From positions 242,765 to 306,764 of the forward strand of contig MKVR01000050.1 of the NCBI GenBank assembly GCA_001899235.1: a stretch of 64,000 nucleotides of DNA, given 5' to 3'. The notes under the pieces were generated by a model, which saw nothing but the letters and a program-made list of their open reading frames with translations, made no database searches and had not been told where the DNA came from. The DNA comes from Nitrosospira sp. 56-18. Its GTDB lineage: Bacteria > Pseudomonadota > Gammaproteobacteria > Burkholderiales > Nitrosomonadaceae. This document shows, one piece after another, positions 21,883 through 31,666 of this stretch (position 1 is its first letter; the number at the start of each line of letters is the position of its first letter). Both the position numbers and the translations under genes were made by a program.

Positions 21883-22324
21883 GTCGTCTCATTGGACGAT
21901 CGCCATCTGGCTGAGTCATCCGTTGCAGTCAAGCGGTTTGCTGCGATCATGGTACTCTGGAAAATAGAATTCGGAAAACTCCGTTAATTTATACCAGTAG
22001 CACCTTTGGGATAACTGTACCAAAGGGCGATTACGGGGATCATCCGGATATTTTATAATGCCAAGCTGCTCGAACCACCTCATGCCGGCGCCGGCCTGGA
22101 TATGCTTTTCAATTCCTTCATCTTCATTCTCATCTGTCTGCCTATAACCATTGCGGCATTTTTCTGGCTTCTTTCTGAAGACGGTCAGTTTTGTCAGTAA
22201 CAACGATCTTCCATCAAAAATGAGGAGTGCAGATAGCCGCTGCTTTGGTTCTGCAAAATGACGTTATCGAGACGTTGATCATTACTGAGGAAGAAAGCGA
22301 CGGCTGATTATGATGTTAGTTTAT

Positions 22325-22540
22325 GACGGGAATTGTTGCCAGGGTTATTGAGCGGTCAGGATGGGTTATCGAAGCTGGTGAAGGCGGTGCTCGATCAAGT
22401 GCTGGAAGCGAGATCACAGATGCGCTGGGGGCGAATCGGCACAAACGGGACAGAAGAACGGCAGGGATACCGGAATGGTAATCGGCACGCACATTGTACA
22501 CGCGCGGAGGGGATGGGAAATTCAGGGAGCGGGCTGCAGC
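22325..22540 (+). pseudogene. decayed IS256-family transposase N-terminal fragment
   Basis: LLPGLLSGQDGLSKLVKAVLDQVLEAR then, across frames, ITDALGAN and TEERQGYRNGN: the IS256 N-terminal pattern with frameshifts. Confidence 0.75.
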
Positions 22541-22569
22541 ATTTCGCCCAACGCAGAGAACAGATGCTT

Positions 22570-23703
22570 TCACAGATCATCCTGTTTCAGCATATCAGGA
22601 GCGAGGATCTTCCGAAATGCGGGATTTGTTGCAAGAGCCCGGCTGACACGGTCAGCCATTGCTTTGCTGCCCTCATCGTTGAAGTGGACCGAATCCGTGA
22701 AGTAGGCAGGGGTACCAGGGATATCGTTCTCACCTTCGATAAGTAGCGCCCCAGTCTCCCTTGCGACCTCCCCGATAATCTGGTTGTATCTCTCATAGGA
22801 GGCAAGCAACCCTTCAAAGGTCATGAATGGCATATAAAAGATGGCTGAAGCCATGGCACGCTGCTGCTGCTCCTGCGTTTGACCTTTCCTTAGATGTGTC
22901 GAAAAAGTAGCGATTGCTACGACTTTTGCTTGTTTTTGCGCCGAATGCACAAGCTTGACAAGATTGGCGCGAAATTCAGCGCCCAGCCTGGGGGGGTCGA
23001 AAACAAGTCTGTCCCGATTTTCCAGGGCAATGCGTTCTGCGGCCATGACCCGAAGGTTTTTCTCGACCAGATTCCATAGCACCGAGTAACGCCCCGGCCA
23101 TGAGAACTCCTGGAATCCTCCTTCAGCAATCAGCCCCTGCGCGAGTGCCAGCTCACGCAATTCGCCCGACATATCGTTGGTGGCATGGTAAATGATGATG
23201 ACATCGGGCCGGAGGGGGGCAATACGGTACTCCAGGTTCTGGAACGAGGAATTTACCGTGTAGCCCGAGACACCTCCATTGACATAGTCGAAGCGAACTT
23301 TTGGAAATGCCTGGGACAACGAAGCAGTGGCGAGATGCGGCCAGACAAACTCGTTGCCGGAAACCTCATGGCTTATTGTCGTCGATGCGCCAAGGAAAGC
23401 GAGGCGAACAGTCCCCGCAGGTTTTTCCGCTGCGATCTCCGGGCCCCGAAAACCAAGGCTATTGATCGAAATATGACCATCAGAAAAGCCAGCGCGCGGT
23501 ATACGAAGACCACTTTGGGGGTCGAGGGTATAAAATTCTTCTACCGCCGTAACCGAACCATATTTTGCCGCCTGCCTGATCCGAATTGTCAATTCCGCGA
23601 ACAGCAAAACCACCACTAGTGCAATAACGGTCAATGCGACCAAAGAAATCCACTTGGTGCGGGACGATAGTACGTCCTGGCTGGGCTGGTTTGCGTTTTG
23701 CAT
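22570..23703 (-). CDS. SGNH/GDSL-like hydrolase with N-terminal TM
   Basis: VRLAFLGASTTISHEVSGNEFVWPHLA, YHATNDMSGE, YFTDSVHFNDEGSKAMADRV. Confidence 0.82.
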   Translation of the reverse strand: MQNANQPSQDVLSSRTKWISLVALTVIALVVVLLFAELTIRIRQAAKYGSVTAVEEFYTLDPQSGLRIPRAGFSDGHISINSLGFRGPEIAAEKPAGTVRLAFLGASTTISHEVSGNEFVWPHLATASLSQAFPKVRFDYVNGGVSGYTVNSSFQNLEYRIAPLRPDVIIIYHATNDMSGELRELALAQGLIAEGGFQEFSWPGRYSVLWNLVEKNLRVMAAERIALENRDRLVFDPPRLGAEFRANLVKLVHSAQKQAKVVAIATFSTHLRKGQTQEQQQRAMASAIFYMPFMTFEGLLASYERYNQIIGEVARETGALLIEGENDIPGTPAYFTDSVHFNDEGSKAMADRVSRALATNPAFRKILAPDMLKQDDL

Positions 23704-23802
23704 AGTTCTCTTTCCGATGCGCTTTGTCCGGGGCATTACTCAAATAATGCCCCTCGCAATCATTCATAGAACCGACATGGACTCCAGCCTGGCTTTTCCA
23801 GA

Positions 23803-25641
23803 TCAGTCGAGATCAAATGCCTGCTCATAATTTTGCTTGAGCGCCGGATTCTGATCTTCCTTCTTGAGAAAGCAATTGCCCACTGCGAGCACATCGAGTT
23901 CTGTTCCCATGAAGCAACGAAATGCGTCCTCCGGTGTACCAACGATCGGCTCGCCCCGGACATTGAAGCTCGTATTGACGATGAGGGGACAACCGGTCAT
24001 CGCGTAAAAATCTGAAATCAGGTTGTAGTATTTCGGATTGGTCTCCTCATGCACCGTCTGAATCCGCGCCGAGTAATCGACGTGTGTGACCGCGGGGATG
24101 TCAGAGCGCGGGACGTTAAGTTTCGCGATTCCAAACAATTCCTGTTGCTCTGGGGTCATCGCCTTCCGGCGGCGCTCGACGACATCGGCGACCAGCAACA
24201 TGTAGGGGCTGTCCGATTCGAGCTCGAACCAGTCTGAAACATGTTCGCGCAATACAGAGGGCGCAAAAGGCCGGAAAGACTCACGATATTTCACCTTGAG
24301 ATTCAGAACCGATTGCATTGCTGATGAGCGTGCATCGCCGAGAATCGAGCGGCCACCCAAGGCGCGAGGCCCAAACTCCATTCTGCCCTGGAACCAGCCA
24401 AGAGCCTTGCCTTCAGCGAGCGCCTGCGTGCAAGCACGAATCATAGCCTCTTCGCTCATCACCTCGAACCTGGCATCCGCTGCCCTGAGGCGCTGCTCGC
24501 ACTCCTGTTGAGAAAAGCTCGGCCCCAGGTAAGAGCCTTTCATGATATCGCGCGAGTCGGCGCTGACCTGGCGCCCTTGGTTCTTGTACAGGTGATAAGC
24601 GACGAACGCCGCACCCAGCGCACCGCCTGCATCACCTGATGCAGGCTGAATCCAGATATTTTCGAACTGACGGTCCCGCAGCACCTTGCCATTGGCAACG
24701 CAGTTGAGAGCGACGCCGCCAGCCAGGCACAGGTTTTTCGCCCCGGTCTCGCTCTTGATCGCGCGGGTCAAGCGTAGCACCACCTCCTCGGTCACCGCCT
24801 GGACTGATGCAGCCAGATCCATCTCCCGCTGAGTGAGCGGCGACTCGGGCGCGCGTCGCGGTCCGTTAAATAACTGGTCAAAGCGGCTATTGGTCATGGT
24901 CAGGCCGGTGCAGTAGTCGAAGTAGTCGAGATTCAACCGGAAACTGCCGTCGGGTTTCAAGTCCACCAGGTGGTCAAGAATGAGGGCAGCATACTTCGGC
25001 TCGCCATACGGCGCGAGACCCATGACCTTATACTCGCCCGAATTCACTTTAAAGCCCGTATAGTAGGTGAACGCGGAATAAAGCAGCCCGAGCGAATGCG
25101 GAAAATGCATTTCCCGTTGGACTTCGAGGGTATTACCCTTACCCCAACTGAGCGAAGTCGTCGCCCACTCTCCGACGCCATCCATGGTCAGCACCGCAGC
25201 TTCCTCGAACGGCGACGGAAAAAAAGCGCTCGCTGCATGGCTGAGGTGGTGCTCCGAAAAGAGCAGCCGCTCCTCGTTGAATTTTCTGCTACTGAAAGTA
25301 TGGAGCGACTTGACCAGTAGATCCTTGAGAAATAGCTTCTCCCGCAACCACAGGGGCATCGCCATGCGGAAGGAACTGAATCCGCGCGGTGCAAAAGCAA
25401 GATAGGTTTCGAGCAGACGCTCGAACTTGAGCAGCGGTTTGTCGTAAAAGCAGACGTAGTCTATATTGTCGAGGGAGGCGCCTGCAGCACTCAAACAGTA
25501 CTCGACCGCGTTATCCGGAAACGCTGCATCGTGCTTTTTCCTGGTGAACCGCTCTTCCTGTGCCGCAGCGACGATGCCTCCGTCCTCAATGAGAGCAGCC
25601 GCACTATCATGATAAAAGGCGGAAATTCCAAGAACGCGCAT
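23803..25641 (-). CDS. carbamoyltransferase (NodU/CmcH family)
   Basis: MRVLGISAFYHDSAAALIEDGGIVAAAQEERFTRKKHDAAFP; HHLSHAASAFFPSPFEEAAVLTMDGVGEW; LCLAGGVALNCVANGKV; GRMEFGPRALGGRSIL. Confidence 0.95.
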   Translation of the reverse strand: MRVLGISAFYHDSAAALIEDGGIVAAAQEERFTRKKHDAAFPDNAVEYCLSAAGASLDNIDYVCFYDKPLLKFERLLETYLAFAPRGFSSFRMAMPLWLREKLFLKDLLVKSLHTFSSRKFNEERLLFSEHHLSHAASAFFPSPFEEAAVLTMDGVGEWATTSLSWGKGNTLEVQREMHFPHSLGLLYSAFTYYTGFKVNSGEYKVMGLAPYGEPKYAALILDHLVDLKPDGSFRLNLDYFDYCTGLTMTNSRFDQLFNGPRRAPESPLTQREMDLAASVQAVTEEVVLRLTRAIKSETGAKNLCLAGGVALNCVANGKVLRDRQFENIWIQPASGDAGGALGAAFVAYHLYKNQGRQVSADSRDIMKGSYLGPSFSQQECEQRLRAADARFEVMSEEAMIRACTQALAEGKALGWFQGRMEFGPRALGGRSILGDARSSAMQSVLNLKVKYRESFRPFAPSVLREHVSDWFELESDSPYMLLVADVVERRRKAMTPEQQELFGIAKLNVPRSDIPAVTHVDYSARIQTVHEETNPKYYNLISDFYAMTGCPLIVNTSFNVRGEPIVGTPEDAFRCFMGTELDVLAVGNCFLKKEDQNPALKQNYEQAFDLD

Positions 25642-25658
25642 GTGAGCCGGCTTCCTGC

Positions 25659-25808
25659 TCAAAAAAGCGTGTAGATGAACGGTGCAATGGCCGATCCCTT
25701 GGCAAGAACAATGAGGCCGCCCAAGATGAACATGGAAAACAGGATAGGCAACATCCAGAATTTCTTGCGAACACGCATGAAACGCCACAGTTCTCTGATC
25801 AGGCTCAT
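25659..25808 (-). CDS. DUF5989-like small membrane protein, 49 aa (absent from ORF track)
   Basis: Hand translation of reverse strand: MSLIRELWRFMRVRKKFWMLPILFSMFILGGLIVLAKGSAIAPFIYTLF*; adjacent to carbamoyltransferase and SxtJ-like gene. Confidence 0.85.
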   Translation of the reverse strand: MSLIRELWRFMRVRKKFWMLPILFSMFILGGLIVLAKGSAIAPFIYTLF

Positions 25809-25819
25809 AGATATTTCCG

Positions 25820-26239
25820 TCAAAACTGATTGGTAAAACTATCAGGGCGCGGCCCGGGTGGAGTTCGTTCGATCCAATAGGTTCGACATTGATAATCCTT
25901 CGTCATCTTCAATGGACCATCCTTACGTAGGGCGCGCATGATCACACCCATGGGAGTGATCACCAGGAAAAACAAGATACCGAGAATGATCGGACTGGTT
26001 ATTTTGTGCAATGCCAGCCCAAATCGCGTCCATAACCGGTTAAGCGGTGCCAACTTCTCAGGCACGGCCAATGCAGCAAGGCCAAAAGCGACTGAAAAAA
26101 CAATAGCCGGCACCCAGAAGCCCCGCCCCAATAGCAGCAGAAAAAGCGCAATGAGAAGAAAGACAACCGCAAAAACCAGACCGAACGCACGGTTGGATGA
26201 CCCGACAACAACATCATCCCGTGCTGAGTTCTCTAACAT
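25820..26239 (-). CDS. SxtJ-like membrane protein
   Basis: SSNRAFGLVFAVVFLLIALF...FFLVITPMGVIMRALRKDGPLKM...YWIER. Confidence 0.82.
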   Translation of the reverse strand: MLENSARDDVVVGSSNRAFGLVFAVVFLLIALFLLLLGRGFWVPAIVFSVAFGLAALAVPEKLAPLNRLWTRFGLALHKITSPIILGILFFLVITPMGVIMRALRKDGPLKMTKDYQCRTYWIERTPPGPRPDSFTNQF

Positions 26240-26438
26240 CCATCGTCCCCAATAACATCGTCGCCAATAAATAAGCTCGACATGCAACAAGCATATTGCC
26301 CGTGCTTTTCACCCGCCGGCTCGTGTGTCCAGGATACCGCCAACTTGCTATACTATATATGTTATATTACGTTATATTACCCAAAGTTCCGCGTAACGTT
26401 ATCATAAATCCAGCGTTTGCGCGACTTCCCGGCGTGGT

Positions 26439-27971
26439 TCAATCCTTCGAAACAATACCATCCGGCTGCGCACAACGAAGATTATTACTATAGTTCCTTC
26501 TACGGCGAATCATTGCACCCATCAGGCCCAAACCGGCTAACAGCATGACGTAGGTTTCCGGCTCGGGAACTGCTGCCACGAGCTCCGGCTTATAAAGCCA
26601 TACGGAAGCATCCCAGGTGCCGCCACTCACTTGAGTAGCCTCATCCAGAGCGATAAATGCCCCAAGCGCGGAATCGTAGTGCCATTTGCCAAGCACACCC
26701 GTCGCGAAACTGCCGTGTGGATGATCCAGGGTTGAGCTCGTTAGCTCATGTACTGTCCACGTGGTATTGGACCCGATTTTGCCATTGGCGTCGGTAAGAA
26801 CCTCGGCCTCCCAAACGGTGCCGCCGTTCCCGTTCCCATCCCACAAAAATATCGCGTTCAGGCTTGGATCATAATCGATCCCGTAGAATGAATTCATGGT
26901 GAAGTCCGTACCGTCGGCTTTGACGAGATTGATCCCGATATCCAGGTTGCTCGCGGGGTTGGCAGCATTGGCTTTGTCAAGATCCCAGATAGTCAGGTCT
27001 GATGTATAAGGTCCTGTCACTGTAGCCGTCTTTATGTAAAGGCCATGCAACGTGTCAATTGTTGCCGCCGCCTGAAACCCGGCGCTATTCATCGACAAAC
27101 CTACCTTCTCAAACGTATCCGTGCCGCCATTCCTTACATCCCCTACTGTATAGCGATATAGGGAGGGAAACCCGGATGCATTCTGGTCCGCGGTAAAGTA
27201 CACGACGTCATGCCCATTCTCGGCGCGATAGGCTGTAGTACCGTTGATGTAGGATTGAGGTTCAGTCCCGGTGAAGCTCCCATGCCGGTCTATCCACATA
27301 TCGCCGTTTTGCGGAGGGTTGGCAGTGTTCCATCCGGAATCAGTGCTGCCTCCCAGCTTGGCCGGATCTGCCTTGAGCGGATCCCACATGAATGGTCCCA
27401 CGCGTCCTTGTGGCGTCTCGAAAATACTCCCTGTTTTGATTGCTGCGCCTCCAAACGTAAGGAACATGTTGTTGATAGGGAGGTATATATTATTGTCGTA
27501 AGTGTGAGATGAAGGTGGAGCGCTGCCGCCAATGGTAAACCCTGTTGAAAGATCGACTTTGCTTGGCAACGAGCCCCGGCCCCAGGCACCGGTAGCGCCA
27601 TCCCATACATACATCTCGTTGCCCGCGTAGTTGGCGTGTCCGCCGCCCCAGAGCATCAGGTTTCCTTGTGACGTATCCCAGGCGAAAGAGCTCCAGGCGC
27701 GGACGACCCCGGGGGGAAAACCACTCGGCACCGCGTCGGCGCCAGTCGGCCACGCATCGGAAAAATAATTAGTGCTCGCCTTGACCCACCCGCCTGCCGG
27801 CGTCGCATCGAGCAGCGCGGACAGGCGCTCGAACGAGGTTTCCGCATGCGCCATTCCTGCATATCCCGAAAAGGAAGTCAGGAAGGCAGAAACAAGTACG
27901 AGACGCTTCGATCGAATCCTGCTTCCCCGGGAGGAAGGCTTAAAAATCTGCCGCCTATTGAGCTTTGTCAA
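26439..27971 (-). CDS. PEP-CTERM sorting-domain protein (exosortase substrate)
   Basis: Signal peptide-like N-terminus; C-terminal VPEPETYVMLLAGLGLMGAMIRRRRN. Confidence 0.9.
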   Translation of the reverse strand: MTKLNRRQIFKPSSRGSRIRSKRLVLVSAFLTSFSGYAGMAHAETSFERLSALLDATPAGGWVKASTNYFSDAWPTGADAVPSGFPPGVVRAWSSFAWDTSQGNLMLWGGGHANYAGNEMYVWDGATGAWGRGSLPSKVDLSTGFTIGGSAPPSSHTYDNNIYLPINNMFLTFGGAAIKTGSIFETPQGRVGPFMWDPLKADPAKLGGSTDSGWNTANPPQNGDMWIDRHGSFTGTEPQSYINGTTAYRAENGHDVVYFTADQNASGFPSLYRYTVGDVRNGGTDTFEKVGLSMNSAGFQAAATIDTLHGLYIKTATVTGPYTSDLTIWDLDKANAANPASNLDIGINLVKADGTDFTMNSFYGIDYDPSLNAIFLWDGNGNGGTVWEAEVLTDANGKIGSNTTWTVHELTSSTLDHPHGSFATGVLGKWHYDSALGAFIALDEATQVSGGTWDASVWLYKPELVAAVPEPETYVMLLAGLGLMGAMIRRRRNYSNNLRCAQPDGIVSKD

Positions 27972-28039
27972 TTCATGAACTCCTTATCATTCAAGTCTAT
28001 ACCGAAAAAATTTAACAGATTTTCTTTAGTCAAAATCTC

Positions 28040-28462
28040 TTAAGGAAGCGCTGAACAAATCCTCACTGGCGCGACAATGACTTTGCGGGATGGGATGCAC
28101 GAAAGGCGACGACGCGAATGGTTGATCTTTTCCGCAAGGAGCCTGACAAGACCACTCGCAAAGCCCCATCCCATACGGGCTGCAGTAAAATCACGCGGGA
28201 CCGCGCAGGGCTGAGCAGTGCCTTCCGAAGGAAAGATGCAACCACATAGCGGGATGCCTGCGCCCCAGCAATAATTTGCGCAGTCTGACACCCCCGCCGC
28301 TGCCCGATTTTCGCAAAGCCTCCTTGGGCTACGCTCCGGAGAGCCTTTACGTTGCGCTTCCTGATATATCGTAGTCCAGCTGAAATCCGCGTCGCGCACT
28401 TATGATTATTTCAGTTTTATACAGCAATGCGCTAAGCGAGGATTTGTTCAATGCTTCTTTAA
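28040..28462. mobile_element. TTAA-bounded MITE-like element (dispersed repeat B), about 423 bp
   Basis: Left TTAAGGAAGCGCTGAACAAATCCTCACT; right end reverse complement TTAAAGAAGCATTGAACAAATCCTCGCT. Confidence 0.75.
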
Positions 28463-28796
28463 CCGCTTTTCACATAAAAACCTGAAAAAAATGAAGCAAG
28501 TTCCATTCCTGCCAGTTTGAAAACTTTAGAAACAATGTATTAGGAGAATAAAACGAAAGCGATGTATGGGTCATTGTAAAATTTTTCGACAGATCAATTA
28601 GCTCGTTTGCTCGGCGACTGATCGGCGACCCTCAAGCAGAATGGTATGAGTCCTTGAATAAACGCGAAAAATCACCGCTATTCTGCAGACTGTTCTCCCT
28701 ACTTAGTCTGTTAAAATGTTTTCCCCATTTTTACCATGATAACGAAAATGGCAGTTATGCTGAAACGTTAGTCACTAAAATATATTCAGGAGTGCG

Positions 28797-29516
28797 ATGA
28801 TTGCAATAACAAAACGAAAAAACGCGCTTTCTCAAATGCTGCAACAGTGGGGATGGTTCAATCTCGGTCTTTTTGTGCTCAACAAAATTATCGTCACCTT
28901 GTCCAGGGGTTCCTGGCGCTTATATCGATATCACTTGATTGCCCAGCCGGTGCCTTCAGAGACCTTGCTTCCATCAGGACGAGGCAAGAAAATCGAAATC
29001 AGGCTCATCGATGAACAGGACGAGGTCATCGGGCAATTTCCGAGACCAGCCGAAGCGATCAGGGAAAGATTCAGGCAAGGAGCAAAATGCCTGGTAGCGT
29101 TCAAGGAAGGTCAATTCGTGGGATTCCTGTGGATATTGCTAGGGAGCTATCAGGAAGATGAAGTGCGGGCCCGATATACGCCCTTGCCCAAGGAGCGCGC
29201 GGCATGGGATTTCGACGTGTATGTCGAACCAGCCTCGCGCCTGGGATTCACCTTTCTCCGCCTCTGGGATGAGGCAAACAGCTTCTTGATGAGTCATGGT
29301 ATTTTATGGTCATGTAGCCGGATTTCAGCTTTCAACACGGGTTCGCTCAACGCCCACGCTCACCTTGGGATCCTATCCCTGGGCAGTGCCATTTTTTTTT
29401 ATGCGGGGCGATGGCAAATCACGCTCGCCTCCATTTCTCCTTATTTCCATCTTTCATCATATCCGGGCTCCTTTCCTGAATTCAGGCTGGATACTCAAGA
29501 GCTCGGTAAAATGTGA
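28797..29516 (+). CDS. GNAT-like acyltransferase domain protein (exosortase-associated operon)
   Basis: EGQFVGFLWILLGSYQEDEVRARY, DFDVYVEPASRLGFTFLRLWDEA...FNTGSLNAHAHLGILSLGSA; precedes ACP. Confidence 0.6.
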   Translation: MIAITKRKNALSQMLQQWGWFNLGLFVLNKIIVTLSRGSWRLYRYHLIAQPVPSETLLPSGRGKKIEIRLIDEQDEVIGQFPRPAEAIRERFRQGAKCLVAFKEGQFVGFLWILLGSYQEDEVRARYTPLPKERAAWDFDVYVEPASRLGFTFLRLWDEANSFLMSHGILWSCSRISAFNTGSLNAHAHLGILSLGSAIFFYAGRWQITLASISPYFHLSSYPGSFPEFRLDTQELGKM

Positions 29517-29551
29517 GCTGTTCTGCAAAATAAACCAACCATGGAGCAATT

Positions 29552-29803
29552 ATGCAGCATCTTGAAGAAGTGAGGAATATCTTGTCCGATGTGCTGAGCC
29601 TCGGCGAGCGAAAAAACCAGCTCAAGGAGGATTCTGTTTTGCTGGGAAATATTCCCGAATTAGACTCAATGGCTGTGGTCAACGTAATCACAGCACTCGA
29701 AGATCACTTCGGCATCACAGTGGATGATGACGAGATCAGTGCCCAGACTTTCGAAACCCTCGGCAGCCTGACTCACTTTGTTGAGCAGAAACTGGCTGGA
29801 TGA
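29552..29803 (+). CDS. acyl carrier protein
   Basis: 83 aa; LLGNIPELDSMAVVNVITALEDHFGITVDDDEI, phosphopantetheine Ser in ELDSM. Confidence 0.92.
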   Translation: MQHLEEVRNILSDVLSLGERKNQLKEDSVLLGNIPELDSMAVVNVITALEDHFGITVDDDEISAQTFETLGSLTHFVEQKLAG

Positions 29804-30651
29804 GAGAGCCTTTCGCTAGAACTCCGGCTGAACCCTTCTTTTTGAAGACAGATCATGGTACACGATTCTGCCTTTATCATCATCCTCGATCTACTGACAG
29901 ATGCCGCGGTGCATTGATTTATATTCATCCTTTTGGCGATGAAATGAATAAATCCCGCCGCATGGCTGCCATGCAGGCAAGATCATTTGCTACTGCAGGA
30001 TTCGGCGTCCTGCAAATCGATCTGTTCGGTTGCGGGGACAGCAGTGGAGAATTCCGGGAGGCGCGCTGGGATATCTGGAAACAGGATCTGCTAGCAGCGA
30101 AAGAGTGGATTGAAGATAGGACCAAGGCTCCCATTAGCCTTTGGGGTCTGCGTCTCGGCGCGTTGCTTGCCCTGGATTTCGCTAAAAGCTCGCCACCCGG
30201 AATTCATGGGATCATCCTGTGGCAACCGGTTACCAGCGGGGAATCCTTTATTACGCAATTTTTGCGATTGCAATTGGCGAACGAAATGCTGACGGGAGAC
30301 CAGAAAAAAAAAGGCAGTACCAGTGTTCTGCGGAATGCGTTGGCCGAGGGAAAAACATTGGAAGTAGCGGGATACGAACTCGACCCCGAGCTTGCCGCGA
30401 CTATCGATGGCTTGAAAGCCGCTGATCTGGCAGTAAGGGGAACCTGCATTCACTGGTTTGAAATGGTGACTGAGGAAGGACGCGCCCTGCCGCCTTCCAC
30501 AAAGAAGACGGTAGATGCCTGGGGGCAGCAAGACATCGATGTTCATATGCATCTTGTAACCTGCCTGCCATTTTGGGCAACTCAGGAAATTTCCGAATGT
30601 TCCCAATTGATAGCAGCCACAACGGAGGCATATGCAGGACATGATGAATAG
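29800..30651 (+). CDS. alpha/beta hydrolase, exosortase A system-associated (hydrolase 2 type)
   Basis: IYIHPFGDEMNKSRRMAAMQARSFATAGFGVLQIDLFGCGDSSGEF; paired with hydrolase 1 type gene. Confidence 0.87.
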   Translation: MREPFARTPAEPFFLKTDHGTRFCLYHHPRSTDRCRGALIYIHPFGDEMNKSRRMAAMQARSFATAGFGVLQIDLFGCGDSSGEFREARWDIWKQDLLAAKEWIEDRTKAPISLWGLRLGALLALDFAKSSPPGIHGIILWQPVTSGESFITQFLRLQLANEMLTGDQKKKGSTSVLRNALAEGKTLEVAGYELDPELAATIDGLKAADLAVRGTCIHWFEMVTEEGRALPPSTKKTVDAWGQQDIDVHMHLVTCLPFWATQEISECSQLIAATTEAYAGHDE

Positions 30652-31519
30652 CGAAGAACGCGCCCTGATCTTCGAATGCCAGGGATCACGGTTATATGGA
30701 ATACTCCACCTGCCGCAGCATATTCGCTCGAAGGGGGTGGTGATTGTAGTAGGAGGGCCGCAATACCGCGTAGGGAGCCACCGCCAGTTCACCTTGCTTG
30801 CCCGTCATCTGGCTGCCAGCGGCACACCGGTCATGCGCTTTGATTGCCGCGGAATGGGAGATAGCGAAGGAGCGCCCCGAACTTTCGAGGACGTCGAGGA
30901 AGATATCCGTTGTGCAATCGATGCCTTCTTGAACGAGGTATCCGGGATCAACCAGTTGGTGATCTGGGGATTATGCGATGCAGCGTCCGCGGCGCTCTTC
31001 TATGCGCATCGGGATGAACGCGTGGCCGGCTTGGTATTGTTGAACCCCTGGATAAGAACAGATCAGGGCGCCGCCAAGGTCTATCTGAAACACTACTACC
31101 GGACGCGTATCTTTCAACCTGAACTCTGGATCAAGATACGGCAAGGGAACTTCAGCTATAGCAAAGCCTTCCGGTCATTTGCCCGAACCGTCGGGTCGGT
31201 GCTGAAGGAAAAAAGAGAGAAAATAATGACGGGGAATGCGAATAATGGTGAACCGTCCACGACTGTTGTTTCCCTGCCCGAACGCATGCTGGCCGGACTC
31301 AGCCGTTTCAACGGAAAAACACTTCTCATCCTCAGCGGCAATGATCTTACCGCGCAGGAGTTCTCCGGTCTGGTGAAGGATTCGGCGGAATGGCAGCGGT
31401 TGCTAGCCTCCCCGAATGTATCACGCCGCGACTTGCCTGAAGCCAATCATACCTTCTCCCGCCGGGAATGGAAGAATCAGGTGGTCAACTGGACCAATGG
31501 ATGGCTCCAATCGTGGTAG
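30632..31519 (+). CDS. alpha/beta hydrolase, exosortase A system-associated (hydrolase 1 type)
   Basis: VVIVVGGPQYRVGSHRQFTLLARHLAASGTPVMRFDCRGMGDSEG; WGLCDAASAALFYA. Confidence 0.88.
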   Translation: MQDMMNSEERALIFECQGSRLYGILHLPQHIRSKGVVIVVGGPQYRVGSHRQFTLLARHLAASGTPVMRFDCRGMGDSEGAPRTFEDVEEDIRCAIDAFLNEVSGINQLVIWGLCDAASAALFYAHRDERVAGLVLLNPWIRTDQGAAKVYLKHYYRTRIFQPELWIKIRQGNFSYSKAFRSFARTVGSVLKEKREKIMTGNANNGEPSTTVVSLPERMLAGLSRFNGKTLLILSGNDLTAQEFSGLVKDSAEWQRLLASPNVSRRDLPEANHTFSRREWKNQVVNWTNGWLQSW

Positions 31520-31666
31520 GCTAGGCGACGCTTTCCTCGAACAGGTGTCAATGGAAAATGAGAGCAACCGCGCGATCTGTAATACTTGACGAAGGTTTGA
31601 GGATTGACTGGAATAACGCAGCTTCCCATTCCAACTGAAGTATTCCTCCGCGTCAAAGGAGTTATC

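Noticed and set aside
28040-28399. 119-aa minus-strand ORF
   Set aside because: Lies inside the MITE-like element; its translation recurs in other repeat copies (e.g. APVRICSALP / APVEICSALP), so the similarity reflects the repeat rather than a protein.
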